This document shows, in pieces, positions 15,648 through 22,586 of a stretch of 35,068 nt of DNA. Location of the stretch: contig CAZWRK010000037.1 of assembly GCA_964635875.1 (NCBI GenBank), positions 1 through 35,068 of the forward strand. Reading direction: 5' to 3'. Both the position numbers and the translations under genes were made by a program. A model generated the notes under the pieces. That model was given only the letters and a program-made list of their open reading frames with translations, ran no database searches and was not told the DNA's origin. The stretch comes from CAZWRK01 sp964635875. Its GTDB lineage: Bacteria > Pseudomonadota > Gammaproteobacteria > Burkholderiales > Aquaspirillaceae. Every line of letters begins with the position of its first letter. Positions within the stretch are counted from its first letter, which is position 1.

Positions 15648-16199
15648 TTGGCAGCAACCTTCGATTGGAACCGTGATACAGGTACACAGACGGGCTCGCC
15701 TACTAAAGGTACAACCCGATCTACTGGCGTAACTGATACTAACTGGAAAAATACCGACACCTACGCCACAGCTTACTCCGCTGCACCTATTAGCGCTGGT
15801 AATAACTCCTATGAAATATGGAACTTTGGCAAATTTACAGGATCTTTCAATCAGATTCTCAGTGGGTTATTTGCGCACACATCAACAGCATTCGGCACAG
15901 GTCTTACGCTAAAAGGCCCTCCAGCCTGTACTGGGGATGGTGATAGATTGCTTTATACAACCCCTTCTACTAGTGCAAACTCAAATTTGACTACTGACAT
16001 GACAACTGCCGTATCAATTGGCTCAGGTGTAGCAGTGTTTTTTGGTGGTACAGGGCCAGAGGCTACGGGTAAAGCTTCTTCAAGTACGAGCTCTACTACT
16101 TACACTAACTATTTAACAACTCAATTGCAGACAAGCGCAAGTGCTGCTGCTGGTGATACAGCAACAGTCACTATTACGCTGCAATATTCCGAGAATTGA
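15648..16199 (+). CDS. Probable virion surface or decoration protein
   Basis: A 183-residue protein from TTG 15648, supported by AAAGGAG about 12 bases upstream and by lack of other starts. Composition is rich in T, S, G and A (for example STSSTTYTNYLTTQLQTSAS), low in charge, and beta-type throughout, like phage decoration or fibre proteins. The last part, AGDTATVTITLQYSE, is the closing strand of a beta-sandwich typical of small phage head-surface proteins. It is the first of five such genes between the sugar cassette and the connectors. No named family is recognised. Confidence 0.6.
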   Translation: MAATFDWNRDTGTQTGSPTKGTTRSTGVTDTNWKNTDTYATAYSAAPISAGNNSYEIWNFGKFTGSFNQILSGLFAHTSTAFGTGLTLKGPPACTGDGDRLLYTTPSTSANSNLTTDMTTAVSIGSGVAVFFGGTGPEATGKASSSTSSTTYTNYLTTQLQTSASAAAGDTATVTITLQYSEN

Positions 16200-16217
16200 C
16201 GGGTTTTTAACAATACA

Positions 16218-16604
16218 ATGTTAGAGTATATATTTATAGCCGAACTATTTAACGGTACAATTTACAAGCAAACACCAGAGGATATATCCTTAAAAACAGT
16301 AGGTAGGTCAGCTTATTATGATATTAAAGACGAGAAGATTAAGCGGTTTAGCCTAGTGGGCAAGGGTCATATATTTACGATAGACCTAGAAAATGGTAAC
16401 TTAGAGGTTGATGGTAATAAGTTTTATACGAAAAGACCCCCTGAGAGGTCGGAATTGAGGCTTATTTACTACCGACAGGTACAACAGCACATGAGGTCGG
16501 GGCCTAGCGAGGACAGTTTGCTCAGTTCATCCGTAAAGTACTTTATGGGCTGGCAGACAACAGTAGGAGATAAAAATTACAAATTTGAGATAGGTTTAGA
16601 GTAA
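16218..16604 (+). CDS. Hypothetical phage protein, 128 aa
   Basis: A 128-residue protein from ATG 16218. It begins MLEYIFIAELFNGTIYKQTP and has an alternating beta pattern (IFTIDLENGNLEVDGNKFYT) followed by an Arg-rich helix (RSELRLIYYRQVQQHM). The end, KNYKFEIGLE, is strand-like. Nearly the same length as small phage head-completion proteins, but no motif identifies it. It lies in the surface-protein block. The sequence TTTAGAGTAA is repeated around its stop codon. Confidence 0.6.
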   Translation: MLEYIFIAELFNGTIYKQTPEDISLKTVGRSAYYDIKDEKIKRFSLVGKGHIFTIDLENGNLEVDGNKFYTKRPPERSELRLIYYRQVQQHMRSGPSEDSLLSSSVKYFMGWQTTVGDKNYKFEIGLE

Positions 16605-16615
16605 TTTAGAGTAAT

Positions 16616-17116
16616 ATGGCGCTATATACTATACAAAACGGGCCAATGCCAACAACCGCCTCCTTTGCGGCGGTAACTACGGGCACATCAATAAAAACAA
16701 TGCTCCAAATAAAGCCATTTAACGTGGTTAAGATAAGAGAGTGGGGGATCTCTTTTGATGGCTCGGCTGCTGCTACTCCTATTGAGGTTGAATTACTTGA
16801 TACGGGAACCGTGTTTGGAACAGTTACGGCCTCAGCGGATGCCGATGTTATGAAGTTTGACGGTGCAGAAGGGGCTGTAGCTTCTGTTGCAGGTCTTACA
16901 CTTGGCACTACCGCCACAGGCTATACCTGCACCTCAGAGGGATCTATTACAGCTACAAAACTTTTTGACGTACAATTTGTTGCTCCTACAGCACAGTATG
17001 TAAAACAATTCCCGCTTGGCGCAGAGCCAAAATGTATTATCGGTAATGCGGTAAGAATACGGGTAAAGGCGGGGTCTGCGGTCAACTGCATTTGTTACAT
17101 GGTTTTGGAAATCTAA
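16616..17116 (+). CDS. Probable virion structural protein, 166 aa
   Basis: A 166-residue protein of beta type with a hydrophobic, small-residue composition. It has TMLQIKPFNVVKIREWGISF, then IEVELLDTGTVFGTVTA, and a C-terminal strand NAVRIRVKAGSAVNCICYMV. I recall proteins with this IxxWGISFDG pattern in phage structural blocks, but I cannot name the family. Cohesive with its neighbours: the next gene starts one base after its stop. No catalytic motif is seen. A capsid-decorating role is inferred from position only. Confidence 0.6.
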   Translation: MALYTIQNGPMPTTASFAAVTTGTSIKTMLQIKPFNVVKIREWGISFDGSAAATPIEVELLDTGTVFGTVTASADADVMKFDGAEGAVASVAGLTLGTTATGYTCTSEGSITATKLFDVQFVAPTAQYVKQFPLGAEPKCIIGNAVRIRVKAGSAVNCICYMVLEI

Positions 17117-17728
17117 ATGGCACTTCTAGCCTCTGACTCTTTTGATAGGGCGGATAGTACTAATCTAGGAACTAACTGGAATGAGTTAAGTGGCTCTTTT
17201 GAAATTGTGTCAAACAAACTTAAACTTATTACTCATAATGCTGCTGATGATGTTTGCACATGGATTAGAGCTCTCGGTTGTACTCCTGAGGCTGATTATG
17301 AGGTCGAAGCTGTAGTTCAATTTAGTGGAGGTGGCGGAGGAGGTGTAGGCGTAGCCGCAAGAGTTCAGGATATAAACAATTATTATCTGGTTGAGGTGTC
17401 TACGACAGGAGATGCTCTTGATATGTATAAAAAGGTTAGCGGTTCACACATATGGTTAGCAGGGTATAGTACCACCTTAAACGAATCAACAGATTATACG
17501 GTTAAGCTCTCAGTTGCTGGAACGTCAATAAAGGCCTATTTAAATGGTGTTGAAAGAATATCTGTAACAGATTCTTCAATTACAGCAGCAGGTAGGCCAG
17601 CGTGCAGGGGCTTTTCAAATAATAATGGCCAACTGTATAATGATTTTGCAGTTTATGGAACTGCACTACCTCTGGTAAACAAAATATTTAGTTATAATAA
17701 TTCTGTAAAAGGTTCAACTAGTTATTAA
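17117..17728 (+). CDS. Concanavalin A-like (LamG-type) surface protein
   Basis: A 203-residue protein that starts directly after the previous stop. It opens ASDSFDRADSTNLGTNWNEL, the common start of phage and bacterial beta-jellyroll domains (DxFxRADSxxLGxxW). Further strands are FEIVSNKLKLIT, YEVEAVVQFSG followed by a six-glycine run, YYLVEVSTTGDALDMYK, YTVKLSVAGTSIKAYLNGVE and a closing strand. This is a ConA-like lectin/glucanase fold, so it may bind sugars. The region between 60 and 75 carries the glycine run. It may be the glycan-binding or glycan-bearing part of the virion surface. Confidence 0.75.
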   Translation: MALLASDSFDRADSTNLGTNWNELSGSFEIVSNKLKLITHNAADDVCTWIRALGCTPEADYEVEAVVQFSGGGGGGVGVAARVQDINNYYLVEVSTTGDALDMYKKVSGSHIWLAGYSTTLNESTDYTVKLSVAGTSIKAYLNGVERISVTDSSITAAGRPACRGFSNNNGQLYNDFAVYGTALPLVNKIFSYNNSVKGSTSY

Positions 17729-17760
17729 TCTAATCAATACAATGATATTAAACCAATGCA

Positions 17761-19284
17761 ATGGCACGATTAGGCCGTAGACAACCATTCCCTCCGAAGG
17801 TCAAACGACCAGACTTAGGCCCTGTATATTTCGCAGGCTCAACCTCATCAGGCTATAACTCAGGTTTTGGCCCCTTCACTTGGACTCATGTAGTCCCAAA
17901 TAATAACAATCGTGTGCTTGTTGTGGCTGTTTGTATCATGTTAAATCAAACGGTCTCAAGTATCACAGCAGACGGCGTTTCTCTAACTAAAATAAGAAGC
18001 GATACTAATGGAAGTTATCGCACAGAGATTTGGTATCTAACTGCCCCTAATGTTGGAAGTCAAACAATCTCAATAAGTGTTTCTTTTATTTGTACTGTTT
18101 TTGCTACAGCAATAAACTACTGGAACGTTGACCAAACGTCGCCTATTGACGCTAATAACGGCACAACAGGGACATCAGACACAGCCTCAGGATCAATAAC
18201 TACGGTGGCATCCAATACACGAGTTGTAGGAGTTGCGTGCGGTGATAAAACAAGCGGACTTATGACCAATGATGCTGGTCAGGCCTTGAGACAAAACAAC
18301 TATGGAGGACAAGGGGCGGGGACTTCAAGTGAAAAAGGTATCATCTTAACAGGTAGCTCGGTTAGTATGTCATGGAGTGGGTTAGGTGGGTCTAGTGCAT
18401 GGGCCGTTAGTTTTGCATCACTGAAACCAGCAACAACAGGGGATACAATATCTTCTCAAACCTCTACGGGTTTAGCACGAATCCAAAAAGCCGTCGATTC
18501 TACAATAACGGGCGTTTCAAGAGTACAAAAAGATGTTTCTGCTACGACAACGGGCTTATCGAGAATCCAGAAGGATGTTGCACAAACTACTACGGGCGTC
18601 TCACGAATACAAAAGAGCACATCATATACTATAACTGGCGTAGCACGAATACAAGTAACTGTAGATCCTTGGTTTGGTTTTTTTACTGGAAAAGCAAGAA
18701 TACAGAGAAGCGAAACGGCAACCATAACGGGTAAAGCTAGAATCCAAAAATCTGTCGACCAGACCATTACAGGAACGGCGAGGATAAGTACCGATGTTTC
18801 AGATACGTTAGAGGGGAAGGCACGAATACAGAAAGATGTCTCACAAGCCTTAACAGGTGTGTCAAGAATCCAAAAAGAAACATCTTCAACTTCAACTGGA
18901 AAGGCACGAATACAAAAGGATGTTACCTCAACAGAGCAAGGACTTGCCAGAATACAAAAATCTTCAACAGCCACAATTACAGGCAAAGCGAGAATCCAGA
19001 AAGCTGTAGGTCAGACAATAAGTGGTACAGCAAGAATAACCAATGACACAGTAACAACAAAAACAATAACAGGCGTAGCCTCTATCTATAATCCGTATGT
19101 CTTTCAGACCATTACAGGAGTAGCCAGAATAGTGAGACAGGACTGGTATCAGGATAATCCTACTCCATTTGAAACATCGGCGAGTTCCGACTGGTATAGC
19201 GACAATCCTCAAAGTTTTAAAACAAACGCTTCAAATGCTTGGTATGAGGATGCAAGCGGTATATGGGAAACAGAGGATTTCTAA
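17761..19284 (+). CDS. Repeat-rich virion protein with sixteen 14-residue repeats
   Basis: A 507-residue protein. Residues about 20-225 form one beta-sandwich domain (RVLVVAVCIMLNQTVSSITA, YRTEIWYLTAPN). Residues 235-460 are sixteen 14-residue repeats of the type TITGxARIQKxVxx, all with G and R in register. After these come three tryptophan-containing units (DWYQDNPTPFET, DWYSDNPQSFKT, AWYEDASGIWET). The repeat rod would make an extended fibre or spike carrying a globular domain at one end. The gene ends 26 bases before the first connector gene. No catalytic motif is seen. Capsid fibre and tail fibre are both possible. Confidence 0.75.
   Translation: MARLGRRQPFPPKVKRPDLGPVYFAGSTSSGYNSGFGPFTWTHVVPNNNNRVLVVAVCIMLNQTVSSITADGVSLTKIRSDTNGSYRTEIWYLTAPNVGSQTISISVSFICTVFATAINYWNVDQTSPIDANNGTTGTSDTASGSITTVASNTRVVGVACGDKTSGLMTNDAGQALRQNNYGGQGAGTSSEKGIILTGSSVSMSWSGLGGSSAWAVSFASLKPATTGDTISSQTSTGLARIQKAVDSTITGVSRVQKDVSATTTGLSRIQKDVAQTTTGVSRIQKSTSYTITGVARIQVTVDPWFGFFTGKARIQRSETATITGKARIQKSVDQTITGTARISTDVSDTLEGKARIQKDVSQALTGVSRIQKETSSTSTGKARIQKDVTSTEQGLARIQKSSTATITGKARIQKAVGQTISGTARITNDTVTTKTITGVASIYNPYVFQTITGVARIVRQDWYQDNPTPFETSASSDWYSDNPQSFKTNASNAWYEDASGIWETEDF
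18463..19140 (+). repeat. Coding tandem repeat, sixteen units of about 42 bases
   Basis: The DNA encodes sixteen successive units of about 14 residues. The consensus is TxTGxARIQKxVxx, where G, R and I are nearly constant and positions 1, 3 and 9-14 vary. DNA copies have drifted well beyond the amino acids, so this is an old and selected repeat rather than a recent slippage product. One unit (near residue 300) carries an insertion, PWFGFF. Confidence 0.85.
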
Positions 19285-19298
19285 TTAATTAATACTTG

Positions 19299-19304
19299 TA
19301 TAAT
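19299..19304 (+). promoter_or_regulatory. -10 element of a leaderless connector gene
   Basis: TATAAT ends six bases before the ATG at 19311. TTG immediately precedes the hexamer but there is no -35 of quality. Fits the pattern seen at 156, 3351, 21878, 24167, 27780, 32687 and 33619. Confidence 0.5.
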
Positions 19305-19310
19305 AGGAAT

Positions 19311-20018
19311 ATGGGAGTACTCTCAACATTACCAACCTCAAGACGCTGTTATTTAAGCCAAGCAGAGCTGGCTCAGTATGCCGATATTACTATTACTGAT
19401 ACAACGGAAGCTGACGATAGAATTAGTCAGGCTGAGGAGATAATTGACGCCTATGTAGGGCCTCAAGGTAGGTTTTTAGACTACGATATCTATGGTCTTG
19501 CTGCCTCTGGAGCCTCAACAAGCCTTACTCTTGAGACCGCACAACAAAACAACTACGATATTAACTTCTTCAAGTGGACTGAGGTAGAAATTGTCGGAGG
19601 TACAGGGGTGGGTCAGAGAAGAACTGTCACGGGAAGCACAAAAGCGGGTGTTTTGACTGTTGCAACGTGGACATCAACACCAGACTCAACATCTTTTTAC
19701 AGAATCTATCAACTTGGCAAGTTTCCCAGACAATGTGATGTTGTTACTTACTCGACAGGAGTACCTAGTCAATATTACAAACAAATACCTGAAGCTATTA
19801 AACGAGCCACCGCAGCGCAAGTTGAGTATATTATTGCGATGGGTGACGCCTTCTTTAAGACCGATCAAAGTGATAAAGTTAGAGAACGTATTGGCGACTA
19901 CGAATACGAAAACAGTGCGAGTGGTGTAGGTAAAACAGGCACAATTAAATTAATTGCTCCGAAGGCTCGGACACTTCTAAAGGGCTATAAAAATCGAACG
20001 GGGCGGATAGTCTTTTAA
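19311..20018 (+). CDS. Head-tail connector protein (gp6/gp15-like)
   Basis: A 235-residue protein from ATG 19311, taken over an upstream ATT/ATG frame because TATAAT lies just before it. Helical start: LSQAELAQYADITITDTTEAD and ISQAEEIIDAYVGPQGRFLDY, the pattern of phage adaptor proteins that dock to the portal. A beta-sandwich insertion (VEIVGGTGVGQRRTVTGST) follows. The C-terminal helices (IPEAIKRATAAQVEYIIAMG) resemble the DNA-packaging/connector fold. It is the first of four head-tail joining genes. The insertion makes it longer than the usual 100-residue members. Confidence 0.7.
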   Translation: MGVLSTLPTSRRCYLSQAELAQYADITITDTTEADDRISQAEEIIDAYVGPQGRFLDYDIYGLAASGASTSLTLETAQQNNYDINFFKWTEVEIVGGTGVGQRRTVTGSTKAGVLTVATWTSTPDSTSFYRIYQLGKFPRQCDVVTYSTGVPSQYYKQIPEAIKRATAAQVEYIIAMGDAFFKTDQSDKVRERIGDYEYENSASGVGKTGTIKLIAPKARTLLKGYKNRTGRIVF

Positions 20019-20020
20019 AT

Positions 20021-20341
20021 ATGTCTTTTCTTGGCTTTCTTAACCAAACCTTAACGGTATACAACAAAACTTCATATAACGAAATGGGGCGGGAGGTTGT
20101 TGGCTCTGGGACAAGCGTTTCAGCTAGAGTACAGCAAACGACGAAGCGTACACTACTACCAAATGGTAATTTACAACTAATAGACATAGTAGCCTACGTC
20201 CCGTCTGATACGACCATAGCCACAGACGATAGAGTTGATTACAACGGTAATAAGTTTAAGGTGTTTAATAAATACGAAGCTGTGGACTCTGGGGCTGTAC
20301 ATCACATCAAACTAGAGCTTATTAAATGGAAAGAAACATAA
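20021..20341 (+). CDS. Head-tail adaptor or closure protein
   Basis: A 106-residue beta-barrel-type protein. LTVYNKTSYNEMGREVVGSG, then VSARVQQTTKRTLLPNGN, IVAYVPSDTTIATDDRVDYN and KVFNKYEAVDSGAVHHIKLELI match the pattern of head-closure proteins (SPP1 gp16/HK97 gp7 group; Phage minor capsid protein 1). It starts three bases after the previous stop and its stop-start with the next gene is TAATATG. It would seal the portal after packaging. The sequence is short, so the family name is uncertain. Confidence 0.72.
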   Translation: MSFLGFLNQTLTVYNKTSYNEMGREVVGSGTSVSARVQQTTKRTLLPNGNLQLIDIVAYVPSDTTIATDDRVDYNGNKFKVFNKYEAVDSGAVHHIKLELIKWKET

Positions 20342-20342
20342 T

Positions 20343-20711
20343 ATGTCTGTAACATTTGATACTAAAGACTTTGATAGTAAAGTAAAGGCTATGGAGCAAA
20401 GGATTAAGTTAGCCCAACGCCAAGCCACAATGGATGTTGGCGAGGAGATTTTAAGACTAAGCTCTTTTGAAGTCCCGCACGATAAAGGAATTTTACAAGG
20501 TAGTGGGAAAGTTGAGAGATCTGGTGCGACTGGAGCGATTGTCGGATATGGTGGTAACGCTGCACCGTATGCTGCACGATTACACGAACATCCCGAATAT
20601 AATTTTCAAAAAGGCAGAAAGGGGAAGTATCTGGAAGACCCTATAAAACATAATCTTTCAGTATTTAAAAAATATATGGCTGAAACAATAAACAAATTTA
20701 TACATACCTAA
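20343..20711 (+). CDS. HK97 gp10-like neck/tail-completion protein
   Basis: A 122-residue protein. A helical first half (KVKAMEQRIKLAQRQATMDV) leads to VPHDKGILQGSGKVER and the family signature region with AAPYAARLHEHPEYNFQKGR followed by KYLEDPIKHN. The Y-A-x-x-L-H-E motif and the LxxP end are hallmarks of HK97-gp10-type proteins (minor capsid 2). It sits between the adaptor and the tail terminator, as in most siphoviruses. Overlaps none of its neighbours; ATG after TAAT. Confidence 0.85.
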   Translation: MSVTFDTKDFDSKVKAMEQRIKLAQRQATMDVGEEILRLSSFEVPHDKGILQGSGKVERSGATGAIVGYGGNAAPYAARLHEHPEYNFQKGRKGKYLEDPIKHNLSVFKKYMAETINKFIHT

Positions 20712-20720
20712 TACGTACTT

Positions 20721-21101
20721 ATGTTACTTATTGAAGAAATCGCACTCCATTTAGTAAATCAAGGCTTGGGACAGTTGGCTACAAGTATATTCTATTCGTA
20801 TATGCCAGACAACGCCGACAACTGCCTCTGTGTGTACGATACAGGCGGTATGGAGCCCGATATTGACCTCCCTACTAAAGTACCGACATTCCAGATTATT
20901 GTAAGAGCCACAGACTACGAGACAGGAAAGACAAAGCTAGACTCAATACGGACGGCATTACATAGAAAAGAAGGGGTGACGCTAATAAACGGTGGTACGT
21001 TCTTCTACTATATATTTGCCATGCAAGAAGGTGGACATATCGGACGCAATGAACGGGGTCTTGATGAGTTCTCTATAAATTTCCGTTGTAAAATCCGATG
21101 A
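20721..21101 (+). CDS. Tail terminator protein (minor capsid 3-like)
   Basis: A 126-residue protein. A helix (LLIEEIALHLVNQGLG) precedes a beta-sheet with NCLCVYDTGGMEPDIDLPTK, VPTFQIIVRATDYETGK and LDSIRTALHRKEGVTLING, then a closing strand FSINFRCKI. This matches the tail-terminator/minor capsid 3 family that caps the tail tube and joins it to the neck. The stop overlaps the next start by four bases (ATGA). Confidence 0.82.
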   Translation: MLLIEEIALHLVNQGLGQLATSIFYSYMPDNADNCLCVYDTGGMEPDIDLPTKVPTFQIIVRATDYETGKTKLDSIRTALHRKEGVTLINGGTFFYYIFAMQEGGHIGRNERGLDEFSINFRCKIR

Positions 21102-21316
21102 TCAAATTTAAAGACAGACAGTATAAAGAGCTTCGATGTGCCAAATGCCAGAACTTTGTTATTTATCACAACATATCCGCAGGTTATGCTCTTTATCAGT
21201 GCCCCGCCTGTGGTTTTGTAAATGAGTGGACGTTTAAATACCTAAAAACAAAAGCTAATGTAAAAAGGATTGAAGACGATTTTCAATTAGTCACAAGCGA
21301 AGGGGGTGAAAAATAA
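21098..21316 (+). CDS. Com-like zinc-ribbon protein
   Basis: A 72-residue protein inside the tail-gene run. A ribbon has C14/C17 (CAKC) and C35/C38 (CPAC) with the spacing and the YQCPACGFVNEW ending of Mu Com-like small zinc proteins. In phage Mu, Com activates translation of mom; here no such target is visible, and many siphoviruses carry a Com-like protein beside tail genes. ATGA overlap upstream and a one-base overlap with the next start (TAATG) show tight coupling. The end contains a good ribosome binding site for the major tail protein. Confidence 0.7.
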   Translation: MIKFKDRQYKELRCAKCQNFVIYHNISAGYALYQCPACGFVNEWTFKYLKTKANVKRIEDDFQLVTSEGGEK

Positions 21317-21825
21317 TGGCGGATATTACAAACGTTCAGGTCGGAGTGTGTACGGTTACTTTTAACAGTATAGATCTTGGACACACGCAAGGCGGTGTTG
21401 AGGTATCTTACGAGCCTGTTTATCACGATGTTGCTGTTGATAAATATGGTGAGACTGTTGTTGAAAAGTATTTAATTGGTGAAAAGCTTACCGCTAAAGT
21501 CCCTCTTGCTGAATATACCATTGCTAACTTACGCAATTCTATGCCTCAAGCAACTTTTGCTGGAGCAGCGAACGCACGCATTACTCTTGGTACTACAGCA
21601 GGGGTTAAAGCTAAAGCGGTGGCCTATCAGCTCGTACTACATCCTCAAATTGAGGGCACAAGACGGCACGATATTGTCTTTCACAAAGCATACGTTTCGA
21701 GTTCGATAGTCTTGAATCATAAAAATGATGAGGAAAAGATTATCGAGGTAACTTTTGAAGCATTACTTGACGAAACCAAGTCGGCTGGAAACTATCTCGG
21801 TTTGATAGGAGACAGCACAGCCTAA
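21316..21825 (+). CDS. Major tail protein
   Basis: A 169-residue protein with GGGGGTGA as an unusually good ribosome binding site inside the previous gene. It starts MADITNVQVGVCTVTFNSID and continues with LGHTQGGVEVSYEPVYHDVA, GETVVEKYLIGEKLTAKVPL, IRNSMPQ-like and HDIVFHKAYVSSSIVLNHKN. The pattern of alternating strands with a D/E-rich loop (YEPVYHDVAVDKYGE) is typical of tail-tube proteins in phages of Gram-positive bacteria. Hexamers stack to form the tail tube. Its length and position after the terminator gene agree. Confidence 0.85.
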   Translation: MADITNVQVGVCTVTFNSIDLGHTQGGVEVSYEPVYHDVAVDKYGETVVEKYLIGEKLTAKVPLAEYTIANLRNSMPQATFAGAANARITLGTTAGVKAKAVAYQLVLHPQIEGTRRHDIVFHKAYVSSSIVLNHKNDEEKIIEVTFEALLDETKSAGNYLGLIGDSTA

Positions 21826-21877
21826 GGCTCCAAACCCTTCTTTTATACAACACATTGTGGTACAAAGTTGCCCGTTG

Positions 21878-21883
21878 TATAAT
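21878..21883 (+). promoter_or_regulatory. -10 of the tail chaperone transcript
   Basis: TATAAT seven bases before the ATG at 21891 predicts a leaderless start. TTGTGG at 21855-21860 is 17 bases upstream and may serve as a weak -35. Confidence 0.5.
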
Positions 21884-21890
21884 AGAGAAT

Positions 21891-22241
21891 ATGAAAAAAA
21901 CAATTTCTGTCAAGCTTGACGATAAAACGGTAGAGATCTCAAAACTTCCTCTCGGTAAATATGCCGAACTTCTTACAAAAATAAAAGAACTCCCCAAACA
22001 CTTAGAGTCCATTCAAGGTCTATCTAATGACAAGATACTCGAACAACTACCTTTCCTCGTAAGCGTTGCTCTTCCTGACGTTATTTCGATACTTACCGTA
22101 GCTACCCCGTTTAAATCAGAAGAAATCGAGCAGATGGGGCTTGACGAGGTTACAAACGTAGTACTTGCCGTTATTGAGGTAAACAACTTCAAAGGCGTTT
22201 ATGATAACGTAAAAAAAGCGATGGCCCCCAAAGTTCAATAA
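21891..22241 (+). CDS. Tail assembly chaperone, short form (gpG-like)
   Basis: A 116-residue protein from ATG 21891, chosen over an upstream TTG because TATAAT occupies the intervening sequence. It begins KKTISVKLDDKTVEISKLPL, has a helical middle (YAELLTKIKELPKHLESIQG) and EQLPFLVSVALPDVISILTV, and ends VKKAMAPKVQ. Length and position between major tail protein and tape measure fit the short chaperone. A -1 slip at A AAA AAA at 22211-22217 takes ribosomes into the next frame, producing the longer form. The chaperones bind the tape measure until the tube is built. Confidence 0.85.
   Translation: MKKTISVKLDDKTVEISKLPLGKYAELLTKIKELPKHLESIQGLSNDKILEQLPFLVSVALPDVISILTVATPFKSEEIEQMGLDEVTNVVLAVIEVNNFKGVYDNVKKAMAPKVQ
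22211..22217 (+). promoter_or_regulatory. Programmed -1 ribosomal frameshift site
   Basis: The heptamer A AAA AAA is in the correct reading phase of the chaperone gene, seven codons before its stop (GTA AAA AAA GCG). After a -1 slip the reading continues AGC GAT GGC with no stop through 22274 and on to 22564. It gives a long form of 224 residues with the peptide DDDWLWWAIDMLASEYSW at the join. This is the same arrangement as lambda G/GT and most siphoviruses. Confidence 0.88.
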
Positions 22242-22564
22242 ATGATGATGATTGGCTCTGGTGGGCTATAGATATGCTTGCAAGTGAGTACTCTTGGGGA
22301 TTTAATGAAATACTTGAAACCGTCTACCCTGATGATCTTAAACCTCTTCTTGAAAAAATAAACGACAGAAAACTTCTTGAGCATAAGATGCAACTTGCTA
22401 TTGTGCAAAATCCTCATGTAAAAGATCCAAAACAACTATGGAAAAGCTTAGAGCTGATGCAGAGCAAGAAAACACGACAAAATACAGAAAAATTTGATGC
22501 ACTTGGTATGGAGAGGCTTAAAGATGTAATGAAACAAAATCCCCGTATAGTGGTAAAATCTTAG
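22217..22564 (+). CDS. Tail assembly chaperone, downstream part of the frameshift product (gpT-like)
   Basis: The frame downstream of the slip adds 115 residues. Beginning SDGPQSSINDDDWLWWAIDM, it continues with LASEYSWGFNEILETVYPDD, a helix-rich region, and ends LKDVMKQNPRIVVKS. W-W and xEYxWxxxEIL motifs are common in the T part of chaperones, where they bind the tape measure. An internal ATG at 22274 has no ribosome binding site, so the frameshift is the likely route. The end overlaps the promoter and leader of the tape measure gene. Confidence 0.82.
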   Translation, partial: SDGPQSSINDDDWLWWAIDMLASEYSWGFNEILETVYPDDLKPLLEKINDRKLLEHKMQLAIVQNPHVKDPKQLWKSLELMQSKKTRQNTEKFDALGMERLKDVMKQNPRIVVKS

Positions 22565-22576
22565 TATATGAAAGGA
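22551..22576 (+). promoter_or_regulatory. Promoter and shared 5' leader of the tape measure gene
   Basis: TGG plus TAAAAT is an extended -10. It is followed by the 20 bases (22557-22576) also found at 15615-15634. The leader ends AAAGGA, a ribosome binding site ten bases before the ATG at 22587. A small frame, MKGRKYYGF from ATG 22568, overlaps the gene start. Confidence 0.55.
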
Positions 22577-22586
22577 CGTAAATACT

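Noticed and set aside
18456..18986. Minus-strand 176-codon frame with repeats
   Set aside because: It mirrors the ARIQK repeats on the other strand, so periodicity is inherited; no start site or homology.
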